A stretch of DNA of 8,744 bases from Rhodospirillales bacterium (GTDB taxonomy: Bacteria; Pseudomonadota; Alphaproteobacteria; Acetobacterales; Acetobacteraceae), in assembly GCA_015654825.1 (NCBI GenBank), contig JAATGE010000158.1, positions 1 through 8,744 on the forward strand. Reading direction: 5' to 3'. Positions 1-6,095 of the stretch are shown here, piece by piece (within the stretch, counting starts at the first letter, position 1; each line of letters starts with the position of its first letter). The position numbers and the translations under genes were made by a program. The notes beneath the pieces are model-generated. The model saw nothing but the letters and a program-made list of their open reading frames with translations, was not told the origin of the DNA and did not search any database.

Positions 1-868
1 TCCCCAGCTTGGTCCAGGGGCAGAGCCCCTGGCCTTCTTCCCACTCGCCGTATCCGAACAACCCCATCGCGGGCGCCAATATTGTGTTCAGCTGCGCGAT
101 CGCGCCGGGGCTGAGTTTCTCCTTGTGGTCTCCTGGCAGCACGCGGCGGATGAATTTGTCGGGCTGTTCCTCCTTCGGCACCACGTCGGCCCAGCCCATG
201 ACCTTGTCGAGGTAGCCTTCGGTGCCGGCCGACCAACCGAAATGTTCGGCCATGGCGCGCACCCAGTCGCGTTTGTGCAGGATTACGTCCTCGTAGCGGA
301 ACAGCCGCGTCGCCGGGTCGCGCGCGGCTTCGGCGTACTCCATCATGGTGCGGTTCATCGGCTCCGCTTTGACCAGCACGTAGCTCTCCACCGAGGCGCG
401 GCGCGCGGCCTCGCGCTGCGCCAGAAAGTGCGTGCGCAGCTCGCCGCCGCCGGCCTCCGCCGCGGGCAGCGAATGGGTGTAGGCGGTCGAGAAATATTCG
501 CTGACCAGCGCGTCGCGCGGGTCACGCACCAGCAATATCTTGCGCGCCGGCTGCCATAGCGGGCTCTGCGCGAACAGCGTCGGCATGGACCGGAAGCCGC
601 CATGCACCTGCCCCGGCACCACCAGTTGGAGCGCCGCGGGATCCGTGCGCCAGTCCTGCTCCGCCACGCCGGACTGGAAAAACTTGCCGGCGACATCGAG
701 GAAATGCCGGCCATTAAGCCTGGCCAGCGCGATAATCAGGGAGTTCATCAGCGAACTGCCGCATTTGCGCACGCCGAGCACGAAGCATGTGGCCGCCGCG
801 TCGCCGGGTGCCGCCACGGCAAAATCCACGGCGCGGCCGGTGGCGAGCTCAATTCGGATTGTCGGCAT
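1..868 (-). CDS. Sulfotransferase family protein, partial (3' end beyond left edge)
   Basis: Reading the minus strand from the ATG at 868 gives 289 residues with no stop before the window edge. The fold is that of PAPS-dependent sulfotransferases, which move a sulfuryl group from PAPS to a hydroxyl or amine acceptor. Visible landmarks are FVLGVRKCGSSL (residues 29-40, the 5'-phosphosulfate loop, Lys35), RDPRDALVSEY (115-125, the 3'-phosphate binding strand with Arg115 and Ser123), LFRYEDVILHKRDWV (189-203), and RRVLPGDHKEKL (241-252), resembling the C-terminal PAPS-contacting loop. There is no signal peptide, so it is probably cytoplasmic. The homologous part seems to end near FGYGEWE (271-277). 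The remaining residues (GQGLCPWTKLG) are encoded by a palindromic repeat. No strong Shine-Dalgarno is seen upstream of 868. It is divergent from the GT8 protein, which fits glycan or glycolipid sulfation, but the acceptor is unknown. Confidence 0.85.
   Translation of the reverse strand, partial: MPTIRIELATGRAVDFAVAAPGDAAATCFVLGVRKCGSSLMNSLIIALARLNGRHFLDVAGKFFQSGVAEQDWRTDPAALQLVVPGQVHGGFRSMPTLFAQSPLWQPARKILLVRDPRDALVSEYFSTAYTHSLPAAEAGGGELRTHFLAQREAARRASVESYVLVKAEPMNRTMMEYAEAARDPATRLFRYEDVILHKRDWVRAMAEHFGWSAGTEGYLDKVMGWADVVPKEEQPDKFIRRVLPGDHKEKLSPGAIAQLNTILAPAMGLFGYGEWEEGQGLCPWTKLG
2..36 (-). repeat. Palindromic 3'-end element, copy 1
   Basis: The core is CCAGGGGC-AGA-GCCCCTGG at 14-32 (8-base arms, 3-base loop). 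The string CCCCAGC at 2-8 matches the start of the second hairpin in the other copies, whose far arm would lie outside the window. Read on the minus strand it runs AAGGCC, palindrome, GACC, as in copies 2 and 3, with one extra G-C pair in the stem. It overlaps the sulfotransferase reading frame and encodes its last visible residues. Confidence 0.75.
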
Positions 869-1072
869 TACAAAACAGTCATGACGTCGAAAGAAGATGG
901 CACATGGGCGGGCGCCTTCGATGCCGCCCCGCGCGTTGCAATGGCGCGCTGCCTTGGCTACGAGGCGAGCAGCCATCCGGTCAAGGGAAGCGCGCCGGGG
1001 CCGATGAGCAGGACAGGTGCCGCCGCTCGTACTTTCCACTGCGTGGGCGCCAATCGAGCCGGGTGAGACGCG
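869..1072. promoter_or_regulatory. Divergent intergenic region, expected promoters for both flanking genes
   Basis: These 204 bases lie between the start codons of the minus-strand sulfotransferase and the plus-strand GT8 protein, so both promoters should be here or overlap the gene starts. No convincing -35/-10 pair or operator was found. The only structure noticed is a weak GCGCG/CGCGC inverted repeat around TTGCAATGG near 939-957. A GGTGAG about six bases before the ATG at 1073 is a plausible ribosome binding site for the GT8 gene. No open frame here looks coding. Confidence 0.4.
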
Positions 1073-3553
1073 ATGACCGTTGCCGCCTTTTGCAAGGACA
1101 GCCGGGTGCGCAGCGCACTGACCGGCAGCCGGCCTGACGCGGCCTCCGGTATATTGCAGGATTTCTTCAACCAGTACGGCTACGCCGACTGCTCGGTCGC
1201 CGAACTGCTGGCGCTGGCCGACCTCAGCGCGCGCTGTGGCGATTCGGAGGTCGCGCGCACGGCGCTGCGTCAGGTCGTGCAAAGCGGCCGCAGGCTGCAC
1301 CTGGCCTATTACAAACTTGGCCGCATGGACGCGGCGGCGAAGGATTTTGCCGCGGCGGCGGAGAATTTCCGTGCCGGCACGGCGGCGGATCCCAGTTTCG
1401 CCTATAACTGGATGGGCGCCGCACGCGCGCTCGCGGAACTCGGACGCAAGGAGGAAGCCTGCGTGTTCGCCGAGCGCTTCGTCGCGTTCGGCGTCCGGCC
1501 GCATTCCGACAGCGAGCTGACCGCGCTGGCCGACCTCGGAGACTTTCTGTTCGATGCCGGCGATCGCCGGCGCAGCCTGACGCTGTACGAGCCGGTGGTG
1601 AAATTCGGCGCCAACAAGCCGCGCGACGCGGTCCGTCTGGCCGAAACGTTCATTGCGCAGGGCGATTTCGACGCGGCGATGCGGGTGCTCGAAGCGCAGG
1701 GAAAGCGCGGGCGGCTGGACCCGTGGGGCCGCCGCGCGCTGGCCGTGTGCTGCAGCCATGCCGGCGAGCATGCGCGCGCCGTCGAACTGGCGCTCGCGGT
1801 GGCGCAGTCTGACCCCGCCAACCGGGGCTTTGTCGTTACATATCGCGATGTGCTGGCGCGGACCCACGATGTGGCCGTGATGCGCGACGCGCTGGCCCGG
1901 CACGCGGCACTGATCGGTCCCGGCGGCGCGGCCGAACTGACCGCGCGCATCATGCTGGCCGAAAGCGACATCGAGGGCGCGGCATCCTGCCTTGTGGCCG
2001 AGGATTTCGAGTACCAGAGCCGGCGATATCATCTCTGCCTCGAAACGGCCTATGCGGCGCTCGGCGCCGGGTTGCTGGATCTTGCCGTCGCGCTTGGCGG
2101 CCGGCTCGCCGGCGTCGCGCCGAACGATACTTTCGTGAAGCTGCTGCGAATCGACAGCTATTTCCGCCAGCAGATGTGGGAACAGGGCGGCGACATCCTT
2201 GCCGGCATGGCCGGCGAGGAGCTGGAAAAGCCCCACGTCGTCCTGAAGTGTTTCGAATATGCCAGCTTCGTCGGCGACATCCCGCTCGCCGAAACGCTGC
2301 GCGAGCGCCTCGAAACCATGGAGTTGCCGAACCGCCAGTTCATGCTGCCGGTATTCCGCTATCTCGCCGAGCGTGGCCGCTGGGACGAGTTGATGGACCG
2401 CGCGCTGAGCTGGCTCGATGCGCAGATGAGCTACGCACAGATCGGCTACGTGCTGTTCCGCGCCGCCAAGCATACGGGCCGGCATCAGGACATTCTGGAT
2501 GCGATCGAGGCGCTGGAGGGCTGGGAGGGGCGCGCCGACCTGGTGCGCCTGCGGGCCAACCTGGAATACGACCGCGCCGAGACGCTGCCCACTATCGAGC
2601 GCCTTGCGCGTGACCCGACAATTGCCGGCAACGACATGCTGCGCCGCAAGCTCGAGATCAAACGCGAGGTGCTGGCGCGCGCCATGGCGCACGCCAGCCG
2701 CCGCGCGATATTTCTCTGCACCGATCGCAACTACCTCGCCGCGACGTTCGTCGCCCTGCATAGCCTGAGCCGCGTTACCGATCGCGACGGCACGGATTTC
2801 TTTATCGTACTGGACGACGCCCTGGTCGATGTAGCCGAACGTGGCGCGGCCGCGTTCCGCCGAGCCGGATTCTCCGTCGCCATCGTGCCGGCATCGAGCG
2901 TCGTTGCGTCCGCGGAAAAGCTGTATCCGGCGTACGGGTTGTTCACCAGCGGCCATGTGCTGTCGTCCGCCGCCTATTACCGGATTTATTTCGCCAAATA
3001 TCTCGCCGGCCTGAACGTCTACGAACGCGCCGTCTATGTCGACAGCGACGTGCTGGTACGCGGGACGCTTGATCCGCTGTTCGCTTCCGACCTTGGCGGC
3101 AGGCCGCTCGCCGCGCGCCTCGAGCCGATGCGCCCGGAAGTGCGCCGCGCGATCGCGCTGCATCGGTTGCAGGACGACCGCTATTTCAATTCCGGCGTGC
3201 TGCTGTTCGATTTGCGGCACGAACGGCTGGCCGCCAATCTGGACGGCGCGGTCGCCGCCATCATGGACGACGCAGTCACGCTGCTGTTCCACGATCAGTG
3301 CGCGCTGAACCTCGGTTTCAGAAACGATTTTGCCGACCTCGACGAGAGGTGGAATAGCGTCGTCACGGAACCGACATTGCTCGCCGACGTGCCGGGGGAC
3401 GCGGCAATCCTGCATTTCCTCGACCGCCCGAAGCCGTGGAGCGCGGCGCACGGCGGGGAAGCCGCCATGCTGTGGTTCGAACACTGGCGGGAAACCGCAG
3501 CCTTCATCGGCGAGAACACTGCCGTCGAGCTGTTCGCGCTGATCGCGGATTGA
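1073..3553 (+). CDS. TPR-like repeat protein with C-terminal GT8-family glycosyltransferase domain
   Basis: The product has 826 residues. Residues 1 to about 540 are Ala/Leu/Arg-rich helical repeats of TPR character, for example around 79-140 (YKLGRMDAAAKDFAAAAENF, then AARALAELGRKEEA). Residues from about 543 form a family 8 glycosyltransferase domain. It shows the N-terminal strand AIFLCTDRNYLAATFVALHS, the metal/nucleotide-sugar motif VDSDVLVRG with D657-S658-D659, YFNSGVLLFDL (704-714), HDQCALNL (740-747), and the C-terminal HFLDRPKPW (781-789) that completes the metal site. GT8 enzymes are retaining transferases that use UDP-sugars with Mn2+. No signal peptide or membrane span is apparent, so a cytoplasmic enzyme using its repeats as a protein or acceptor platform is inferred. 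GT8 proteins are often about 300 residues, so the long repeat region is a clear addition. The sugar and acceptor are unknown. A GGTGAG precedes the ATG at suitable spacing. Confidence 0.92.
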   Translation: MTVAAFCKDSRVRSALTGSRPDAASGILQDFFNQYGYADCSVAELLALADLSARCGDSEVARTALRQVVQSGRRLHLAYYKLGRMDAAAKDFAAAAENFRAGTAADPSFAYNWMGAARALAELGRKEEACVFAERFVAFGVRPHSDSELTALADLGDFLFDAGDRRRSLTLYEPVVKFGANKPRDAVRLAETFIAQGDFDAAMRVLEAQGKRGRLDPWGRRALAVCCSHAGEHARAVELALAVAQSDPANRGFVVTYRDVLARTHDVAVMRDALARHAALIGPGGAAELTARIMLAESDIEGAASCLVAEDFEYQSRRYHLCLETAYAALGAGLLDLAVALGGRLAGVAPNDTFVKLLRIDSYFRQQMWEQGGDILAGMAGEELEKPHVVLKCFEYASFVGDIPLAETLRERLETMELPNRQFMLPVFRYLAERGRWDELMDRALSWLDAQMSYAQIGYVLFRAAKHTGRHQDILDAIEALEGWEGRADLVRLRANLEYDRAETLPTIERLARDPTIAGNDMLRRKLEIKREVLARAMAHASRRAIFLCTDRNYLAATFVALHSLSRVTDRDGTDFFIVLDDALVDVAERGAAAFRRAGFSVAIVPASSVVASAEKLYPAYGLFTSGHVLSSAAYYRIYFAKYLAGLNVYERAVYVDSDVLVRGTLDPLFASDLGGRPLAARLEPMRPEVRRAIALHRLQDDRYFNSGVLLFDLRHERLAANLDGAVAAIMDDAVTLLFHDQCALNLGFRNDFADLDERWNSVVTEPTLLADVPGDAAILHFLDRPKPWSAAHGGEAAMLWFEHWRETAAFIGENTAVELFALIAD

Positions 3554-3561
3554 GGAAAGTG

Positions 3562-3623
3562 AAGGCCAGGGCTCTGCCCTGGACCCGCTGGGGCCAGTAG
3601 GCCCCAGACCCCATTCATTGGGG
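3562..3623 (+). repeat. Palindromic 3'-end element, copy 2 (three consecutive hairpins)
   Basis: It starts nine bases after the GT8 stop codon. Hairpin 1 is CCAGGGC-TCT-GCCCTGG (3566-3582). Hairpin 2 is CTGGGGCC-AGTA-GGCCCCAG (3588-3607). Hairpin 3 is the shorter CCCCA/TGGGG around TTCAT (3609-3623). Bases 3562-3595 are identical to the reverse complement of 6112-6145 (34 of 34). Stable GC stems directly after a stop codon could act as a terminator or protect the mRNA 3' end, but no T-run follows, so function is inferred only. Confidence 0.8.
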
Positions 3624-3627
3624 GGAA

Positions 3628-3669
3628 CGGCGAAGCCTGAAAGATCCGGGATATGTACTGGCTTCGCCG
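3628..3669. repeat. 10-base perfect inverted repeat
   Basis: CGGCGAAGCC (3628-3637) and GGCTTCGCCG (3660-3669) are exact reverse complements separated by 22 bases. The same decamer recurs at 3815-3824, and a related compact hairpin lies at 5951-5965. Confidence 0.6.
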
Positions 3670-3717
3670 GGGAGCGACGTAAAGCCGCGTAGCGCTAATG
3701 GGGCCTGGGAACTTGTC

Positions 3718-3751
3718 CCCGTCGTGCGCAGCACGCCTCCGGCGTGACGGG
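3718..3751. repeat. Nested hairpin: CACGCC-TCC-GGCGTG inside CCCGTC/GACGGG
   Basis: The inner arms are CACGCC (3732-3737) and GGCGTG (3741-3746) with a 3-base loop. The outer arms are CCCGTC (3718-3723) and GACGGG (3746-3751). They share base 3746, so the two pairings compete rather than stack fully. It lies directly before the inverted copy of the palindromic element. Confidence 0.45.
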
Positions 3752-3770
3752 TCCAGGGCAGAGCCCTGGC
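3749..3770 (-). repeat. Palindromic element, inverted copy
   Basis: The core is CCAGGGC-AGA-GCCCTGG (3753-3769). The 22 bases 3749-3770 are the exact reverse complement of 3565-3586, so copies 2 and this one face each other and bound a segment of about 206 bases. This copy lacks the second CTGGGGCC hairpin seen in copies 2 and 3. Confidence 0.7.
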
Positions 3771-3792
3771 GTTCCTAATCTTGACTTAGCGC

Positions 3793-3841
3793 CCAGGCGG
3801 CAGAGCGCCCTGGTCGGCGAAGCCATTAAACGGGCTTTGCC
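3793..3841. repeat. Degenerate palindromic copy followed by a hairpin
   Basis: CCAGG at 3793-3797 and CCCTGG at 3808-3813 flank GCAGAGC, giving the core of the palindromic element with small insertions. The next stem pairs GGCGAAGCC (3816-3824) with GGCTTTGCC (3833-3841) over an 8-base loop with one G-U pair. Bases 3808-3824 are the exact reverse complement of 5954-5970, so this is a second dispersed repeat type. It could end transcription from the left before the PEP-CTERM gene, which is an inference. Confidence 0.5.
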
Positions 3842-3962
3842 TGCGGGCAATCATCGAATTATTAATATAAAATCTCTAAAAAAATGCAAATTTTAGCTTG
3901 CGAATTATGACAGGTCTGTTAATTGTCGCCTAGAACGCCATCTGGGGGTAGATTTCTAGACA
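3842..3962 (+). promoter_or_regulatory. AT-rich upstream region of the PEP-CTERM gene, promoter candidate
   Basis: Bases about 3852-3925 are sharply AT-rich against the GC-rich background and directly precede the PEP-CTERM gene. They hold an 8-base direct repeat CGAATTAT (3855-3862 and 3901-3908), a CTAAAA/TTTTAG inverted repeat (3876-3896), and ACAG-GT-CTGT (3910-3919). A TTGCGA at 3898 could serve as a -35, but no well-spaced -10 was found. A sigma-54 type GG/GC pattern was looked for and not convincingly found. GGGGG at 3944-3948 is the only purine run near the start codon. Confidence 0.4.
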
Positions 3963-4610
3963 ATGGTCACAAAAATTGCGGCCTCAGCCGCCGTTATCGC
4001 CGGTGCCCTGCTGCTCGCAGCGCCGGCGGCCCAAGCCCAGGTCCTCTACGATAACGGTCCGATTAACGGGAACAATGACGCCTGGAACATGACCTCCGGC
4101 TTCCAGGTCGCCGACAGCTTTACGCTCGGCGGCGCCTCGACGCTGACCGGTCTTAATTTCGGCGTGTGGGCCTTCCCCGGCGATACCATGTCGCAGATCG
4201 ACTGGTCGATCGTCAGCAGCCCCACCGGCGGCTCAACGCTTGCTTCCGGCACTGCCACAGTGAGTTCGGTGCTGCAGTTCAACAACAGTTTCGGCTTCAA
4301 TATCTATCTCGACACTATACAGTTGGGGAACATTGCACTCGGCGCCGGAAACTACTGGATCGAGCTGCAGAATGCCTCCACCGGCAACAGTGACCCGATT
4401 TACTGGGATATCAACGGCGGCCCGTCCCAGATCTGGGAAAGCAGCCTCGGCTACAACCCGGATCCCGGCACGTACGCCATAGGCTTGAACAACGCTTCCA
4501 ACGCGTTTCAGATCCTCGGCACCACCGAGGTCCCGGAACCCGCCAGCCTCGCGGTCTTTGCCGCCGGCCTGCTTGGTTTCGCCTCGCTCCGCCGCCGCCA
4601 AGCCGCCTGA
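3963..4610 (+). CDS. PEP-CTERM sorting-domain exported protein
   Basis: The product has 215 residues. It begins with a signal peptide: Lys4, a hydrophobic run AASAAVIAGALLLA, then AAPAAQA before Gln26 as the likely cleavage site. The mature part is rich in Asn, Gly, Ser, Thr and aromatics with predicted beta character and no recognised enzyme motif (for example FQVADSFTLGGASTLTGLNF, DPIYWDINGGPSQIWESSLG). The C-terminus is a typical PEP-CTERM tail: VPEP at 190-193, a hydrophobic span LAVFAAGLLGFASL, and a basic RRRQAA end. Such tails are handled by exosortase (EpsH/XrtA) systems, usually in strains that make exopolysaccharide. No exosortase lies in the window. The ATG at 3963 is the only choice because an in-frame TAG sits at 3957. 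It appears monocistronic, with an AT-rich promoter region before it and a hairpin after it. Confidence 0.92.
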   Translation: MVTKIAASAAVIAGALLLAAPAAQAQVLYDNGPINGNNDAWNMTSGFQVADSFTLGGASTLTGLNFGVWAFPGDTMSQIDWSIVSSPTGGSTLASGTATVSSVLQFNNSFGFNIYLDTIQLGNIALGAGNYWIELQNASTGNSDPIYWDINGGPSQIWESSLGYNPDPGTYAIGLNNASNAFQILGTTEVPEPASLAVFAAGLLGFASLRRRQAA

Positions 4611-4619
4611 CGAAAACGG

Positions 4620-4641
4620 CCCCGGGGGCTCGCCTCCGGGG
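4620..4641 (+). terminator. Hairpin after the PEP-CTERM gene
   Basis: CCCCGGGGG (4620-4628) pairs with CCTCCGGGG (4633-4641) over a CTCG loop, giving a 9-pair stem with one G-U. It starts nine bases after the TGA stop. There is no T-run immediately after, so it is a terminator-like stem rather than a canonical intrinsic terminator. Confidence 0.6.
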
Positions 4642-4717
4642 ACCATGCGAATTGCATTTGGAAGTCGCCGGGCGTTACCTTGAGTCCGGAGCATCGACCC
4701 AAGGCGAAGGCCAAATG

Positions 4718-4799
4718 AACAAAAGTTTTTTGGTTCTTTTTTTCAAAAAAGAACAAGAAAAAGCACTTCTTTTTGAAAAAAGAAGCAAAAACTTTTGTT
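4718..4799. repeat. AT-rich nested palindrome (outer stem with two inner hairpins)
   Basis: The outer arms AACAAAAGTTTTT (4718-4730) and AAAAACTTTTGTT (4787-4799) are perfect 13-base reverse complements. Inside are GTTCTTTTTT/AAAAAAGAAC (4733-4754, 10-base arms) and CTTCTTTTT/AAAAAGAAG (4766-4785, 9-base arms). A single strand could fold as a three-way junction. Poly-T runs after short stems on both strands would suit bidirectional termination. The composition is unlike anything else in this GC-rich window, so it looks like an inserted element. Only one copy is present here. Confidence 0.75.
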
Positions 4800-5403
4800 A
4801 CTATGGCCTCGCCGACTGCGGCTCCGCGGTCAATTGATCCTACGCGCCCTTGCCATCCTGGTGATCGGCACCTCGCTCGGCCTCGCCTCGGCGCTGGCCG
4901 CCGTGTGGCACCTGGGCGGCCACGGCTCCGTCCGGGTTGGCCCCTGGATCACGCCCCTCGACGCCGGCGGCCCCAACCGAGGCCCCTACCTGCGCGCCGC
5001 CGCGGCCCTGCGCGCCACGCTCGCGCTGGCCCGCCAGGAGGCGATCTATTTTCGCGCCGCTACAGACAGCGACGGCAACACCCTGCAGGGCACATGCACC
5101 TACCTGATCCAGGGCGCGGACCTGCCGGCGCGCTGGTGGAGCATCACGCTCTACGGTACCGACCACTATCTGATCGCCAACCCGGAAAACCGTTACGCCT
5201 ACGCCAGCGCCAACGTCGCGCATGAGCCGGACGGCAGTTTCGCGATCCACCTTTCGCCCACCCGACAGCCGGGCAACTGGCTGGACACCGCGAACGCGGC
5301 AAAAATCGTTCTGCTGACGCGGCTCTACCAGCCGCATGCCGCCGCCGCCGCCGCGCCTTCCCACATCGCCATGCCCAGCATCACAAGGCAATCCTGCCCG
5401 TGA
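4795..5403 (+). CDS. DUF1214 domain protein, membrane-anchored
   Basis: The frame gives up to 202 residues. An N-terminal hydrophobic helix (LILRALAILVIGTSLGLASA, about residues 14-33) suggests an inner-membrane anchor with the rest periplasmic. The DUF1214 pattern follows: TCTYLIQGADLPARWWSITLYG, then NRYAYASANV, HEPDGSFAIHLSP, GNWLDTANAAKIVLLTRLYQP. The tail is Ala-rich and low in complexity. The biochemical role of the family is unknown. The start is unclear: no ATG exists in frame, TTG 4795 lies inside the AT-rich palindrome, TTG 4834 would begin just before the helix, and GTG 4861 would shorten the helix. The stop overlaps the start of the DUF1254 gene (TGATG), so the two are probably co-expressed. 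Standalone DUF1214 proteins of about 190 residues next to small DUF1254 proteins are a known alphaproteobacterial arrangement. Confidence 0.85.
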   Translation: MLLWPRRLRLRGQLILRALAILVIGTSLGLASALAAVWHLGGHGSVRVGPWITPLDAGGPNRGPYLRAAAALRATLALARQEAIYFRAATDSDGNTLQGTCTYLIQGADLPARWWSITLYGTDHYLIANPENRYAYASANVAHEPDGSFAIHLSPTRQPGNWLDTANAAKIVLLTRLYQPHAAAAAAPSHIAMPSITRQSCP

Positions 5404-5921
5404 TGCGCGCCCTCACCCACATCCTGTTGCCGACATTGCTGGTCGCGGCGCTGGTGCACATCGCCGCGGTGTGGGCGGTGCCGCGCATCGTCATGCACCT
5501 GGTGCTGCGCGCCACCGCGGCGCAGGCCAGCCCGCACCATGCCCCGCTGGCCACCGCCGCGAACCGCGCCATTCCGCTGCCGAGCCCGGATCTGCTCTAT
5601 TCGACCTGCACCCTCGACCTGTCCGCCGGCCCGGCCCTCGTCTCCGTCACGCCCGGCCCCGACTACCTGTCGCTGGCCGTTTTCAACGCCGCCACCGACA
5701 ACGTGTTCGTTGCCAACGACCAGACCGCCCCGGGCCATCCGATCCGCCTGCTCATTACCGGCCCCGCCACCACACCCGCGACCGCGCCGCCGGACATCAC
5801 GCTTGTCCATCTCGGAAGTACGCATGGACTGCTACTGCTGCGTGCCCTTGCCGCGACGCCCGACCTGCAAGCGCGCAACGAGGCGGCGCGCAGGACGCTG
5901 GTTTGCGAGACGCTCAGATAG
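5403..5921 (+). CDS. DUF1254 domain protein, membrane-anchored
   Basis: The product has 172 residues from the ATG at 5403 (a GTG at 5400 is an alternative). The ATG shares its A with the TGA of the DUF1214 gene, which predicts translational coupling. Residues about 5-24 (THILLPTLLVAALVHIAAVW) form a membrane helix or uncleaved signal. The remainder has the DUF1254 pattern: PSPDLLYSTCTLDLSAGPAL, VTPGPDYLSLAVFNAATDN, FVANDQTAPGHP, ending with a helix rich in Ala and Arg. In larger proteins DUF1254 and DUF1214 are fused in one chain. Here they are two short proteins that could form a complex, which is an inference. Function is unknown. AAGG at 5385-5388 is a weak ribosome binding site candidate. 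Confidence 0.85.
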   Translation: MRALTHILLPTLLVAALVHIAAVWAVPRIVMHLVLRATAAQASPHHAPLATAANRAIPLPSPDLLYSTCTLDLSAGPALVSVTPGPDYLSLAVFNAATDNVFVANDQTAPGHPIRLLITGPATTPATAPPDITLVHLGSTHGLLLLRALAATPDLQARNEAARRTLVCETLR

Positions 5922-5950
5922 AGCATTGCCCGCGGGGCTGAGCGCGCACA

Positions 5951-5970
5951 GTCGGCTTCGCCGACCAGGG
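5951..5970. repeat. Hairpin GTCGGC-TTC-GCCGAC with dispersed 17-mer
   Basis: GTCGGC (5951-5956) pairs with GCCGAC (5960-5965) over TTC. Bases 5954-5970 are the exact reverse complement of 3808-3824. It lies 30 bases after the DUF1254 stop and could terminate that unit, though no T-run follows. The rest of 5922-6095 shows no supportable gene. Confidence 0.5.
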
Positions 5971-6095
5971 GCTCCGACGGCGTGCCGCCGCTGTCGTTGG
6001 CGCTGCGCGGCGGGAGGCTTCTGCACGATCGATGCGGGCTACCCCACGCCGCCAATTGGTTCGGTGTCGATGCCTAACCCGGAACAAATAAAATT

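Noticed and set aside
355..714. 119-residue minus-strand reading frame
   Set aside because: It is out of frame with the sulfotransferase read from 868, which carries the recognisable motifs. This frame is Arg/Ser/Pro-rich with no family pattern.
602..1066. 154-residue plus-strand reading frame across the divergent gap
   Set aside because: It lies antisense to the sulfotransferase for most of its length and has an atypical Arg/His/Gly-rich composition, with no motif or ribosome binding site.
3562..3770. CRISPR array
   Set aside because: The repeats are palindromic, of mixed orientation and irregular spacing, with no equal-length spacers.
3842..3962. Sigma-54 promoter upstream of the PEP-CTERM gene
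   Set aside because: Some PEP-CTERM genes are reported to depend on sigma-54, so a GG-N10-GC pattern was looked for. No convincing TGGCAC/TTGC pair at the right spacing was found.
4233..4694. 153-residue minus-strand frame antisense to the PEP-CTERM gene
   Set aside because: It overlaps a gene with a clear signal peptide and sorting tail, and has no recognisable domain.
4715..4837. 40-residue ORF (MNKSFLVLFFKKEQEKALL...) with a GAAGG just upstream
   Set aside because: Its sequence is simply the translation of the AT-rich palindrome, the purine run sits only four bases from the ATG, and the frame ends within the DUF1214 gene.
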